Positions 10,972 to 22,413 of a DNA stretch of 64,000 bases are shown piece by piece. Position 1 is the stretch's first letter. Each line of letters opens with the position of its first letter. This stretch comes from Sciurus carolinensis. Its lineage: Eukaryota > Chordata > Mammalia > Rodentia > Sciuridae. The stretch covers positions 11,628,001 through 11,692,000 of the forward strand of contig NC_062226.1 in the NCBI RefSeq assembly GCF_902686445.1, written 5' to 3'. The notes under the pieces are model-generated. The model had not been told where the DNA came from. It saw only the letters and a list, made by a program, of their open reading frames with translations, and made no database searches. The position numbers and the translations under genes are program-made.

Positions 10972-11052
10972 AATTTTTTTTGGTGCTAGGAGTGAACCCA
11001 GGGTTTGCACATACTAAGCAAGGGCCCTACTATTGAGGTGTAGTCTGACTCC
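10972..11052 (-). repeat. ID SINE relic
   Basis: A minus-strand ID piece: ggtgctaggagtgaacccag, then a degraded A box (attgaggtgtag). The T run on the left is its A tail. Confidence 0.65.
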
Positions 11053-11814
11053 ATTTTAATTAAATTTAATGAAACATTTAAACTTTCCCTTAAGTATGAG
11101 ATGTGAGTCTTAGTGATTTGAATAATCCTGCCATCATTTCTTGTAGGATAATCCTGTCTTCATGTATGGTTGCCAAAGTTGAATTGTAAGTTTCTGTTTA
11201 ACAGCAGATTATGAAGTTCTTTTGGGGCAGGGACTACGTCCTGTCATCTCTGATCTCTGACCCGAGTTGGCATAAATCTATGTATGTTGCTTACGTAGGG
11301 AAAATCCTAAAGCAACATAAGTGGGCTGGGATTAATCATAATGGGACAGAAGGTCACCTGTTATATCTCTTTGCCACAAATATTTCGTACATTTAGTCTT
11401 AAGTGCATCACCTACGCTCACTGAGAAACAAGATCAAATCAAATGCCCAACCTTGCCAAGTAATGTGGAAATGCTCATAGGGCCACAAGGTGGCAGCAGA
11501 GGAGCAGAAATAGTTTTGTTGGCTGCTGAGCAAATCATGCCACAGGCTAGAGATATAGGGCCCCAGGATGATATATTTAGCGGGGTGTGTGAATAATGTC
11601 AGAGAGGTTGTTTTTAGGATTGAGAACAAGAGAGAATTCGATCCATATACTTTAAATAATGAGTATCAGAGAAAACAAAATGTTATTTGATGAATGTATC
11701 ATACGCTTAACTTTCAGGGGATGTAGCTCCTTAGTTAAGAGCACAATCTTTGGTTCAAATCTCAGTTCCACCATTTATTCTCAGTGATTACTCAACCTTA
11801 AATAGTGAGATGCC

Positions 11815-13570
11815 CAAAATATATTGAGATTTACCACGTACCAGGCCATTATTCTAAAGTATTTTTTTTTTTTTGGGTGCTCATCTTAGTTCTTGTTTAA
11901 TTTCAGCCAGATAATAAACATTTATAAATTTTTATACGACAAAACAAATACATGCAAAGTTACAAACATAGAAAATATAAACTACATGTATATTTCAAAG
12001 ACCAGTTAGTGGTGTCCACTTTGGATTCATAAACAAACTATTCAGTGCACATTGTAAGCCTAAGGGTCACACAAAAGGCTTTCCCACGTATTAAGTACTT
12101 AGTACCTTAAGAAACCATTAATGTGTTAGACATTTCAGATGTTAATTGCTCTAAACAAAACTTCTAAGTTTGTCATATGCAATATTTATTTTATATATAC
12201 TTTTTAAAACATATAACACCCATATAGAACAAGTCCATTACTTTGCAGAATAGTAATATTTATCTGCTAGGTGACAATACTGAACAATTTAGGGAACAAC
12301 TTTACTATATCTAAACATTTACAGAATTTCCTTTTCCACTCAGAATGGTTATTTCTGTCATCTGCAACCTAAGATATTTTTTAGATTGTCTCCCCATTCT
12401 TTGATTCAAAAGCCAATTAGAGAAACTGAAGACTCAACCTAATCCTGGGTTTTGACAATTATGGGACAGAAATGAAGAACCCAAGCTCCTCTTTGCGTTC
12501 TTCACTTCATAATCCTCCAAGAGGATCATGATTTTGCAACTGCAGCCTTCCTTGGTGTTTCATCTCCTGGTGTCACCCAAACACAGTTAATATCACTCTA
12601 GTTTCCAGGAAACAAAGATTCACCCTCAGTGTTTAGGAGGCAATCTAACTTTTCTTGCTGCCTTAATTATCTACAGTTTATTTACTAAAGAAAGGAATGC
12701 CACGTGTGGATGCTTTACACATCCCGAATGGGAGCTTGTCTCCAAAGGCACCATTCCCAAATGCTGGAGTTTTCAGTCTCAGAAGTCTTTTGCCTGTTAT
12801 CTATGTCCATCCCCTGCGGATATGCCCTCTGACTGGAGGTCTAGGGTCACACTGATATTTACTCTGATTCAGCAACTGCTGTGTAGTCGCTACTGCAAAG
12901 AGCAGAATGTTGCCGCAGCTCTCTGAAAACACACAGCACATGCTCAGCCTACGGCCCAAGAATTGAGGATTTCTAGTGTTTTTTCTTTTGGATGAGTATT
13001 ATGTGTTCCCCTTCCAAACTTGGAAGAAATGATATCAAATTTTCTTAAAAGGGATGAGAAAAAATTTCCAAACTGCTATGAAATCATTGTTAAGCCAGGG
13101 CATTCTTGTGTTGAACTCTGACTACTAAAGGAGCCAGAGGTAGTCAGGCAAAAGCACTTGAGGACCATTTTAAGATCTATTTATCTGTTGTGCTAGACCA
13201 AAAATAAGCCTAGATTAACTGGTGATTATTTGCTGTTATACTCTTACTGGCTCAGCACTAGCCTTAGTCCACGAAGGACTCAATCAAAGGGCCCTTGAAT
13301 AAACAGCATCCAAGTCTACTTGACATTTTCTGGTGCCCATCAGTGCCAAGGGTATAGCCTATGGAGGATAAAGACAAAAGCAAGAATGAGATACCTGTTC
13401 TAAAGTACTTTATATGTATTTTCTTAGATGATTCTCACAAAAACCCCAGAGCGATATTGTCATAATTTGTTTAGTTAAACAATTTCCCCAAGGTCAACCA
13501 GCTAATAAACAGTTAACTCAAGATTTAAACCTAGGAACTTAGAGCTCAGAACTCAAGATCTTACTAATGC
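11815..13570 (-). repeat. MIR-like relic split by a retrocopy
   Basis: The left half reads taccaggccattattctaaagta. The right half continues ctttatatgtattttcttag, gatgattctcacaaaaaccc and caaggtcaaccagctaataa. Together they give the usual MIR/L2-like series 'ccaggcactgttctaagtactttatatgtatt...caaggtcacacagc'. A 1.5 kb retrocopy interrupts it exactly at the duplicated ttctaaagta. Confidence 0.7.
11862..13397 (-). pseudogene. Processed retrocopy of an unidentified transcript (mostly UTR)
   Basis: The segment has the hallmarks of a LINE-1-mobilised mRNA copy on the minus strand. There is a T run (its A tail) at 11862-11874, near-identical direct repeats ttctaaagtattt (11852-11864) and ttctaaagtactt (13398-13410), and a body with no internal SINE. 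On the minus strand it ends in an AT-rich 3'-UTR-like stretch with an AATAAA at about 12183-12188 and a gaaattaaacaag motif near the tail. No open frame longer than a few dozen codons is seen, so it probably carries mainly 3' UTR. I do not recognise the parent gene. Confidence 0.7.
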
Positions 13571-13649
13571 TGTGTCTGTCTTGACTATGAACAGGTAATA
13601 ATCATGTTCACCCCAAAGATAAGGGGTGCCTGCCCCATAGTTGGTGTTA

Positions 13650-14030
13650 TGAAATGATTTACACCCCCCCAAATTCTTCTTTTAAAGTCCTAACCCCCGA
13701 TGTGACCATATTTGAAGATAGGGTCTCTAAGGAAGTGATGAGTTTATAAAGGTGAGTCCTAATCCAAAAGGACTGGTGTCCATATAAGCTGTGGAAGAGA
13801 CACCGGAGCTTGCTTATTCTCTTTCCCATGACAAGCACAGGGAAGAGGCCTTGTGAGGCCACAGCTAGGAGGTGGCAGCTCTAAGCCTGGAAGAGAGTCC
13901 TCACCAGAGACCAACCCTGATGGCACCAGATTTTGGACTTGTAGCTTCGGGAACTGTGAGGAAATTTTCTGTTGTTATGCCACCTGGTCCATGGTATTTT
14001 GTTATGACAGCTCGAGCCTGACTAATGCAG
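13650..14030 (+). mobile_element. MLT1-like MaLR LTR
   Basis: Landmarks in order: aattcttcttttaaagtcct aacccc, gtgaccatatttgaagatag, ggactggtgtccatataag, accagagaccaaccctgatg, ggacttgtagcttcgggaac, ctgttgttatgccacctggt and the end cctgactaatgcag. This is the full MLT1-type LTR layout. Confidence 0.8.
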
Positions 14031-14499
14031 TCAGTGATCAGGAGGTGCAGCTATTCTGGCGTGTGGCCTTGTTTTCCATCACTTTGTTACTTCAAATGGT
14101 TCTCTGTCCTCTTGGAAAGGTGTCCAACTCTCTCTGCCCAAGCCCTTCCTCCCTTAGCCCATTTCCTGATTTTAACACACATTTCCTATTTGTTCACTCA
14201 GGGCCTTGCCCTGTGCTTGGTATTCTGATGTGGAAGAGAAATCAGATATGCTCTCTGCCCCAGTGGAATTCTCAGTCTGATGCATGTGGTAGATGGTCAG
14301 TTGGAGAAGAGGAGGAGAGATGCAGAAACAGGCAGCCCTGAGAGAGTGTGACAGATACTCTGCCACAGGGGCATACAGAGGGCATGCGTTGGCCGGGGAT
14401 GGGGGTGGCATGTGCAGATCAGAGGTTGCTATGGATAGGACCCTTTCCCTTGCATAGAGTGACCCCCTGACAATCCTGGGCTAATGGAAAAAAGTTTAA

Positions 14500-14870
14500 A
14501 CTGATATAGATTGCATGTTGTGTTTCCTTCTCCAAATTCGTACGTTGAAGTCCTTATCCTGAATGTGATGGTATTAGGTGGGGAGGCCTTTGGCAGCCAA
14601 TCAGGTTTGGATGAGGTTATGAGGGTGGAGCCCCCAGGATGGAATTAATGCCCTTAGAAGAAGAGGAAGTGAATTTTATTTTTCTGCACATGAGGGTACA
14701 GCAAGAAAGCTGCAAGCTGTGATGTGGGCCTTCACCAAAAGCTGTATCTGCAGGTACCTTGATTTTAGATTTCCAAGTTTTCAGGTCTGTATGATTTAAG
14801 TGTCTACTGGTTAAGCCACCCAGTCCATGGTATTTCCTGATAACAGCCTGAGGTCAGATTCTAGGTCCTA
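14500..14870 (+). mobile_element. MLT1-like MaLR LTR
   Basis: A second LTR of the same broad class: ccaaattcgtacgttgaagt, tgaatgtgatggtattaggt, ggatgaggttatgagggtgg and gttaagccacccagtccatg. It is more diverged than the copy at 13,650 and is separated from it by about 470 bases of unrelated sequence, so the two are not an obvious provirus pair. Confidence 0.75.
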
Positions 14871-15162
14871 GTAATTTCTGTAAATTCAAAAGAGAAGATC
14901 TATAACATCTCAAATGTAAATCAATGAGAGTTGGTAAGAGTCACAGAAGCCTCCTCTCCTCATGATAAACTCTGCTACCCACCTTCTGCAGAGTCATGTA
15001 TTTCCTATAACCTTCATGTTATCCCCAAATACTTCCTGGCCAGGTTGGCCTTTCCAAAGACAAGGATGCCACCTTTCTTTTGGCAATCTCAAGTTGCTTG
15101 ACTTTTACATGATTTAGGGCAGTGACACTTCCATCAAAATGCTTATTCAAAATGTAGTCCCA

Positions 15163-15369
15163 GCCAGGCACAGTGGCACATGCCCATAATCCCAGTGATT
15201 TGGGAGACCGAGGCAGGAGGGTTATAGTTTAGCGCTAGCCTGGACAACTTCGTAAACCCCTCAGCAACTTAGGGAGACCCTGTCTCAAAATAAAAAACAG
15301 AAAAAAGGACTGGGGGTATAGCTCAGTGATAAAGTACCCTGGGTTCAATCCCAAGTACAAAAAAAAAAA
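15163..15369 (+). repeat. B1-dID SINE
   Basis: B1 head ccaggcacagtggcacatgc, a gaccctgtctcaaaataaaa linker, ID half gactgggggtatagctcagt, and an A tail ending at 15369. Confidence 0.88.
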
Positions 15370-15534
15370 GTCCCAACCCTCACCCCAGATCCACAAATTA
15401 TGAAAGTTCAGGGGTAGGGGACAGAATATGCATTTAACATAAACATTTCAAGTATTGATAAATTCTAATGCATGACAAGTAGATCTGGAACAAGAATGGG
15501 CTGAGGGGTGAGTTTTACCATTCCTCATTTCTGT

Positions 15535-15655
15535 TCAGGGACAGATATGTGCTCAAATACTAGTTGTACCATTTCCTAGCTTGGGACTTTGGGAAAGTTA
15601 CCTCACCAAGTTGCAATTTACTCATATGTGAACTGGATAATATTGCATTATGGAT
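15535..15655 (+). repeat. MIR relic
   Basis: tactagttgtaccatttcct, agcttgggactttgggaaag and ttacctcaccaagttg give the MIR core in order. Diverged. Confidence 0.6.
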
Positions 15656-16559
15656 GGTATAAGGAATGCCAAGTATGTGGGGGAGGGGTTGAGAGGTGAT
15701 TAGACCATCGAGGGGGATTCATGCCTTTCTCACAGGACTGGGTTAATTCTCAAGATGGCGAGAGTTTGAACTTTCATAAGCTGAATTACTTGCCACAAGA
15801 GTGGGCTGTTATAATAAAGAGAGCCTGCCCCTTGTGTTTTGTCTCTTCATGCAACTGCTTGCCCCTCAGAGATCTGCCATGTTATGAAGCAGCACAAATG
15901 GTACCTCCTCAGTGCAAAGCCAGCCTGGCCTGTGCTCACTCCTACCTGCCAGCGTGGTTTCTGAGGTCAGTGATTGCTTGATTTCATGGTGTGTGTGGTG
16001 ATCACCTTGGTCCTCCTTTTGCCAGCTGTGGGTTGTTCTGTGGTCCTGGAAGAGGAGAAGGGCGGTGGAGTCTGTGTGCCATGTCTGACTCCTTCCCACA
16101 GAGGGGCATGTCTTTAGTTTTGTTCACCCCTTCCTTCTAACAACCCCTACTTTTGCCAATTTCAGTTTCCCTCCCTATAAGAGAAAGTGTTCCAGCTTAG
16201 TCTGGATCTGGGTGTGGGAGTGACTTCAAAGTCTCCAAAGAAGGCAACCAAGAGAGGACAGTTTCTATCATGAGAAAGTAGATTAGACTGAGAGATATGA
16301 AAGGGGAGTCCTGACTCTTACTTCTAGGAGCTTCCAGTCCAACAGAAAAGCATGAGTAACTCACACTTTCAAAGAATCCTAGGTAGATCATATTTCTGTT
16401 CAGAATACTAATATAAATTCCTCAAATCAAACAGAAAAAGAAAGTATACATTGATAGATGCATTTTCAGGGCTGAGAGAGAGACTGCACTAGAGGAAAAG
16501 GCAAATATGGGAAATAGTTAAGGGAGTGGCCTTGGTTTGCTTTTATTGGGTAATATGAC

Positions 16560-16805
16560 TGTCTTAGTGTTTTCTCTTGCTATAACAGAATACATGAGAC
16601 TAGGTAATTTATAAAGAAAAAGAGATTTATTTGGGCTTACACTTCCGGAGTCCAAGAAGTCAAAGATCAGGTGACCAAATCTGTGAGGGATTTGTGCTGC
16701 TTTATAATATGAAAGAAATCTGAAGAACAGGAAGGTGCATGCAGAGGAGATAAAATGCTTGTTTTATAACATTCCACTCTTGTGGTAAGCAGTCCAGGTC
16801 CATGA
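16560..16805 (-). mobile_element. MaLR-type LTR, truncated
   Basis: tgtcttagtgttttctcttg ctataacagaatac, gactaggtaatttataaaga and gagatttatttgggcttaca are the antisense 3' end of MST/MLT1 LTRs. The distal part is lost at the CT repeat at 16815. Confidence 0.7.
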
Positions 16806-16814
16806 GAGCTCAAA

Positions 16815-16837
16815 CTCTCTCTCTCTCTCTCTCTCTT
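16815..16837. repeat. (CT)n microsatellite
   Basis: About ten uninterrupted CT units between a MaLR relic and an ID tail. Confidence 0.9.
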
Positions 16838-16962
16838 TTTCTTTATAGTTGTTGATGGACCTTTTTTTTTATTCATTTATTTATATGTGGTGCTGAGAAT
16901 CAAACCCAGTGCCTCACACATGCCAGGCACACACTCTACCGCTGAGCCACAACCCCAGCCCA
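16838..16962 (-). repeat. ID SINE, squirrel tailed form
   Basis: ID body tgtggtgctgagaatcaaac ... ctctaccgctgagccacaac cccagccc, with the tail seen on the left as tatagttgttgatggacc. This tail type recurs at 17310, 17598, 19107 and 45695. Confidence 0.88.
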
Positions 16963-17021
16963 CATGTCTCACTATCTTGAGAATTAATCCAGTCCTGTGA
17001 GAAAGGCATTAATCCTTCTTC

Positions 17022-17242
17022 TTCTTTTTTTCTTTTCTTTTTTTTTTTTGGTACTGGGGACTGAACTCAGGGGCCCTGGACCACTGAGCTACATCCCCAG
17101 CCCTATTTTGCAGCTTATTAGAGACAGGGTCTCACTGAGTTACTTAGCACCTCACTTTTGCTGAGACTGGCCTTGAACTTGTGATCTTCCTGCCTCAGCC
17201 TCCTGAGCCACTGGGATTACAGGTGAGTGCCACTGCACCCGG
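17022..17242 (-). repeat. B1-dID SINE
   Basis: A full dimer on the minus strand: ggtactggggactgaactca (ID half), agagacagggtctcactgag linker, and ctgggattacaggtgagtgc (B1 head). Confidence 0.9.
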
Positions 17243-17308
17243 ATTTTATTGGCTTTTAAACTGGTAAATGTTTTATATATTCAAAAAAGTTAAATCAAAA
17301 AGGATTTT

Positions 17309-17443
17309 AGGACTGGGGTTGTGGCTCAGTTGTAGAGTACTTGCCTTGCATGTGTGAGACACTGGGTTTGATCCTCAATACCACATAAAAAAATAAAGAT
17401 ATTGTGTCCATCTACAACTTAAAAAATTTTGAAAAAAAAAAAA
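17309..17443 (+). repeat. ID SINE, squirrel tailed form
   Basis: gactggggttgtggctcagt, tagagtacttgccttgcatg, then the tail ataaagatattgtgtccatc tacaactt and an A run. This tail is, in my knowledge, typical of ground-squirrel and marmot ID copies. Confidence 0.9.
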
Positions 17444-17597
17444 GGACTTTATAAAAATTGAATTACATTAATCCCTCTTAATGGTCTAAGCACCTCTTAA
17501 CCCTTCCCTTTCAATCTTGTTACACTGGGGACCACATTTCCAAATTATTTTTTCAGAGTGGACAGCTTGATACTCAGTGGTTTAATTTTTTAAAATT

Positions 17598-17731
17598 AAA
17601 AAAAATTTTTTTAGTTGTAGGTGGACACAGTCCCTTAATTTTGTTTATTTTTATGGGGTGCTGAGACTCGAACCCAGTGCCTCACACATGCCAGGCAAGC
17701 GCTTTACCACTGAGCCACAACCCCATCCCTG
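17598..17731 (-). repeat. ID SINE, squirrel tailed form
   Basis: The minus-strand counterpart of the 17309 type: tagttgtaggtggacacagt tail at the left, ggtgctgagactcgaaccca and ctgagccacaaccccatccc on the right. Confidence 0.88.
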
Positions 17732-17999
17732 GTTTAAAACTTGAATCATTTAATTTCACTGCTAGGTCTTCCCTGATCTAGGCTGGGCTTGCTCTGATAT
17801 CTGCAGGTCAGCTGGGGGCTCTGACCTGGTCACTCTGGCCAGATCTGTCTTGTTTCATGTGACTCTTATCCTTCTCTTGGGACTAGTGGACTCGTCAGAC
17901 ATGTCCTTCTCAGACAATGAAGGAAACACAAGTGAATGACCCAGTATCATGGATACTTTTCAGGCTCTGCCTGCCATGACTCCTAACACCCTGGTGGCC

Positions 18000-19100
18000 A
18001 AAGAGTCACATATTTGATTAAAGCCACAGCAGGAGGGCAGAGTTACGTGACCAAGGACGTGGATTCAAGAACAGGAGAGGGACTGGGGTCACTGATGTCA
18101 TCTTCCACACTCCTCCATGAGTTGTCCTCAACTCTCCTTCCCTTCCAATCCCAAGTCCCTACTCCCTCTTTCATTCTCCTGCAGCACTTCGTGCTTCTCT
18201 CTGGCTTTGGTCATGATCCCCGTTGCCCTTGTGTGTGCAAGGGCAAAGACTGTCTATAGTGCTGGTGCCTAGGATTGGGGCTTCTACCCAGCAAATGCTA
18301 GTGAAGGAAGTGGGGAGGGAAAGGGAAGAGAGCACAGAGGGGAGAAAATAGAAACACAGGGCTGAAAAGAGAGAACAGGATAGACAAGTAAGGAAAGGGA
18401 GTGGAGAAAACAGGAGAGGGGATGTGGAGAGGTGGTTCCCAGTGAGCTAACAGCTTGCCTGAGCAGCGTGGAATGTTGATCCGTTTCTAGGAATGTTAAA
18501 GCAGACCTTACTGCATTGAGAGTCCTTATGTTTTTATTTTGCACCTCTAAAGGGTGTATTTTCCCTGTGGAAGCCCTTTCATGAAAGAAGACTAAGGTTA
18601 TAGAAATTTTCTTTGTTTCCTTTTGAAAGAGTAATCAATTTACCACTTACGATCTGAGTCTCTTTCACTACTAAAATCTCTCCAATCACTATACCTTTGA
18701 CATGAAGCTAAACTTACTTTCTAAAGATTATATTAGAAATGAGGCTGTAGAGGCAGACTTTGAAATTCTTTACTTGAAATGCAATTATTTATTTTTTCGG
18801 ATGTGGTGGTTCACACTGCTACACAGTGTTTTTAATGAAACAAAGAGTTGAACATATCAGTGCCAGGAAGGTGGGCTGGATTAATTCTGAAATGGTCAGA
18901 AGTCATTTGAGGACAAGCTCAGCGAACATGTCTGGTGGAAGAGGCAAAGGCAGATTTCTTTGTGCTGCCCAAGGGTTTTCTGAAGTGAGTGCTACACAAT
19001 CCCTTGAATGAACTAGCCTCTTTGGAATGAGTATAAGCTTTTCTAAGGGGTGTGTTTGGAAGGGACTCGTCATTTGCATACATTTGTATAAAAAGTTAGT
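18000..19100. other. Unique-looking intergenic stretch with a polypurine tract
   Basis: I recognise no gene or repeat family here. The + strand from about 18301 to 18435 is almost all A and G. A short frame near 18929 starts like histone H4 (atgtctggtggaagaggcaa) but does not continue as a histone. Confidence 0.5.
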
Positions 19101-19106
19101 CCTTCT

Positions 19107-19232
19107 GGGTTGTGGTTGTGGCTCAGTGGTAGAGTGCTTGCCTCACGTGTGGGGCACTGGATTCGATCCTCAGCATCACATAAATAAATAAAATAAAGAT
19201 ATTGTGTTCATCTACAACTTAAAAACAAAAAA
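19107..19232 (+). repeat. ID SINE, squirrel tailed form
   Basis: gttgtggttgtggctcagtg gtagagtgcttgcctcacgt, then ataaagatattgtgttcatc tacaactt. It sits just before another SINE, in the same orientation. Confidence 0.9.
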
Positions 19233-19246
19233 ATGTTAGTCTCTTA

Positions 19247-19456
19247 GCTGGGTGCAGTGGCACAAACCTGTAATCCCAGCGACTCAGGAGACTGAGGAAG
19301 GGTCACAAGTTCAAAGTCAGCCTCAGCAACTTAGTGAGGCCCTAAGCAATTTAGTGAGACCCTGTCTCTAAAAAAATATAAAAAATGGCTGGGAATGTGA
19401 TTCAGTGAATAAGTGCCCCTGTGTTCAGTTCCAAGTATATAACAACAACAATAAAA
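19247..19456 (+). repeat. B1-dID SINE
   Basis: Head agctgggtgcagtggcacaa, ctgtctctaaaaaaatataa linker, degraded ID half ggctgggaatgtgattcagt and an (AAC)n-type tail. Short flanking repeats gttagtctctt / gttagcctctt support insertion beside the ID copy at 19107. Confidence 0.9.
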
Positions 19457-19784
19457 AGTTAGCCTCTTTATATTTCATGTGGAAAAGATGTAGGGAAAAT
19501 TTCTTTAGTGGCATGTAGACTCTTCAGGGGTCTTTCTAGGGACAGAAGGACCTATCCAGGCCATTTATCTTCATGCCATTTCATCTTCTGGGACTAACTG
19601 AAGTAAAACAAGAGGTCAGAGCTAGTTGGGGTGGGGTGACAAGGTGGCCCAGGGACCCGCAGACCTGGCAACTAACGCTATTTATGTGACTGACTATCCC
19701 TTCCCTTGCTTGTCCTAGTGGGGATCTGGAAATAGATCAGGCATCCAGCTGAGTGTCTGGCACAGAACAGGTGGTCAATACATA

Positions 19785-19990
19785 TTTTTATTTTTTATTT
19801 TGGTGCTGGGGATTGAACCCAGGGGTACTTTTACCACTGAGCTACATCTACAATCCCTTTTATTCTTATAAATTTTGAGACGGGGTCTTGCTAAGTTGCT
19901 TAGAGCCTCACTAAGTTGCTGAGACTGGCCCAAACTTGTGATCCTCCTGCCTTTGCCTTTGCCTTCTGAGTTGCAGGGATCACAGGCATG
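19785..19990 (-). repeat. B1-dID SINE
   Basis: ggtgctggggattgaaccca, attttgagacggggtcttgc, ttgcagggatcacaggcatg: minus-strand dimer with a decayed B1 head. Confidence 0.88.
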
Positions 19991-20599
19991 TTGTAGGTCA
20001 GGAGACCTAGAACAAGCCTCCTTGCTTCTCAGTTCCCCGACATTTCAAATAGGGATTTGGCACTGGGACATTGTGAGACCCGATGGTACTTATGACACTG
20101 GTCATGGCTGTCCTTCAGAAGGCAATGACTGCACTGGGGCAGAAGGGGGATGATGAGTAGAGATCAAGGGCAGAAAGAGGGAAGTGCTACCACACGGGCT
20201 GTGTGTTACTGGCCAGTGGCGTGGCCTGTTCCTTGGGCTTATATATGAGCGGGATGCCCTGGGCAGGGCTAGCAGGACTGACACTCCTTTGACCCCTTAG
20301 TGCCCCTCTCCCCTTGCTGGGGCCCCACTGTCCCCTTCATGGGCATGACCCTGATGACCTAACTTCTTCCTACTAGGTCACACATCTTCGTGGTTCCCAC
20401 AGTCATCCAGTAGTGCCAAGCTGAGGACCAAGCATTTAACACCTGGGCCTTTGAGGAGCATTCCAGATGCACTAGAGCAGACACCAAATGTGTCCTCACG
20501 TGAGACAGTCTGAGATTTCTTCCTGAAAGTTCTTTCATGAAGGCTTCAAAAACTGGGGCCAGCATTCTATGGGGTCCAGGTAAAATACACCTAAGGGAA

Positions 20600-20755
20600 T
20601 CAAGTAACATACACGCTTGTTCTGGCTCTGATACTGACTCCGTCACCAGCTTGGGCCTCAGTTCCATTGTTCATAAACGGGCAATAAGAATACATAGGCT
20701 TTTGTGGGTAAGGATGATTGAAGTGCCGACATGCATGGTGAGGACTTACAACGTG
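20600..20755 (+). repeat. MIR relic
   Basis: ctggctctgatactgactcc, cttgggcctcagttccattg and gtgaggacttacaacg follow the MIR core order. Diverged. Confidence 0.55.
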
Positions 20756-21184
20756 CCTCTTCCATCTGCACCCTCCTTTCTTCTCAGCTTTCCTTTTGAT
20801 CACTGTGCTTGTCCATAGCATATCTGCAGCATTTCCAGGTGTAGTTAAGCAGGTGACATTATAACAAAGAAGAGCGAAGGATAAGAAAAACAGACTACTT
20901 CTAAATGTTTGTTAACATAAAAATACAGTAATTCAACTCAGATGTTCAGAGTGCCCCTCCTGTGTGCCAGAGTGTGTATGGAAGGGTCAGACTCAGGTAT
21001 GGGAACTTATATTCCTGTCCCAGGTAGATGAGAAGTCAATTTATTTGAGAACATATGATGACATGATTGAAAATAAAGTTCTAATCCCCATAAGCCACAA
21101 AGCAAGCCCCACGGATGGAGCATGTTCTTAGGTCACACTAAGTCCAAATGTCCGGGAGTGATTGTTAGAAGAGGTAATGACGTA

Positions 21185-21375
21185 GCAGAAAGGGACCTGA
21201 TTTTGTCTCCTGAGGATTGGGTAAACTTGGGAAAGTCACTTCCTGTCTTTGAGCCCCAGTTTCCTTCCTATAACACTTTGTTATAATATCTGTTTCCCTG
21301 TTAGGGAATAAAGTGTGATTGGGCAAGGATCTGCTTCATGGTAGGCGTTCAGAAAACGGTAGCCATTGTTATGAT
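21185..21375 (+). repeat. MIR relic
   Basis: gggaaagtcacttcctgtct ttgagccccagtttccttcc is the best-conserved part of MIR. A gtaggcgttcagaaaa motif follows. It lies 85 bases beyond the 3' end of the OR1K1 frame. Confidence 0.75.
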
Positions 21376-21459
21376 TTTTTTAAAGTAGCAGAGAGCGGAG
21401 GGTCACATTCATGAGTTGTCACCATGGCTGATGCAGTCTATTTTTGGTGCAGTCAACCC

Positions 21460-22413
21460 TCAGGAGACATCAGCAGAGATCCTTTGCCCAGTGAAAAGGG
21501 CTCTGAGTGCCCCCTGCACATTGTGATTCCGGAGGCTGTAGATGACAGGGTTCAGCATGGGGTGACTATGGTGTACATGACAGTGGCCACACATCCCTGC
21601 TCTGCCTTATATTGGGATGTGGGCTGAAAGTAGACAGTGATGACTGTCCCATAGAAGAGGCCCACCACAGCCAAGTGGGAGCCACAGGTGGACACAGCCT
21701 GGAGCCTCCCAGAGGCTGAGGGCAGCCGGAGCACAGCAGCTGCGATGGCCCCAAAGGAGGCAAGAATGAGCAGGAAGGGAGTGACCACCACTGCAGCACC
21801 TTCGGTGAAGATGAGAAGCTGGATGTGGCGGGAGTCTGAGCATGAGAGCCTTAAAAGAGGGGCTGGGGTCACAGAAGAAGTGGGGTACTTGGTGGGAGGC
21901 ACAGAAGGACAGGCGGGCCATGAGCAGGATGTGCAGGAGGGAGTGGATGTGGGACACCAGCCAAGCTGTCCCCACCAGGGCCATGCACACAGCCTGCGAC
22001 ATCCTCGTGGCATAGTGGAGGGGGTGCCAAACGGCCACATAGCGGTCATAGGCCATAGCAGCTAGGAGACAGCTCTCAGTTATGCCCAGGGCAAAGAAGA
22101 AGTACATTTGGGTCAGGCAGCCTGCCAGGGAGATGGAGTGGTCATAGGACAATAAATTGGCCAACATCTTGGGCACAGTGACTGAGGAGGTAAAGCAGAG
22201 GTCAGCAAAGGACAGATGGGCCAGCAGGAAGTACATAGGTGCCTGAAGGACCGGGCTGGCCTGGATGGCAGCCACAATGAGTCCATTACCCAGGATGCCC
22301 GCCACATACAAGAACAAGAACAGCACAAAGAGAGGCCGCCTCTGTCCAGGGCTAGTTGTCAGTCCCAGTAGAATAAATGGCACTCCCTCCGAGGACTCAT
22401 TGGCAGCGTCCAT
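21460..22413 (-). pseudogene. OR1K1: OR1K1 olfactory receptor, two frameshifts (likely pseudogene)
   Basis: Single-exon odorant receptor of family 1, a seven-helix GPCR for olfactory cilia. It starts [10 protein letters not shown] at 22413, matching the human OR1K1 N-terminus as I recall it. It has [10 protein letters not shown] in TM1, [16 protein letters not shown] in TM2, the receptor signature [15 protein letters not shown], and [17 protein letters not shown] before TM5. Two frame breaks then occur. A net +1 (or -2) lies at 21851-21870, just after HFFCD, in an A/G-rich run. A missing base near 21558-21562, inside GGGG, hits the NP-x-x-Y region. Between them the frame carries TM5-TM6 (FSTCGSH-type [11 protein letters not shown]). 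After the second break it continues to a stop at 21460-21462. The two shifts compensate, so either the gene decayed recently or these are homopolymer sequencing errors. TM3 also seems one codon longer than usual ([10 protein letters not shown]). Confidence 0.85.

Noticed and set aside
13650..14870. Provirus with two LTRs
   Set aside because: The two LTR-like copies are diverged from one another and enclose only about 470 bases without retroviral coding sequence.
18929..18960. Histone H4-like start
   Set aside because: Only the first few residues resemble a histone; the rest does not.
21688..22065. A 125-codon open frame on the + strand
   Set aside because: Antisense shadow of OR1K1.
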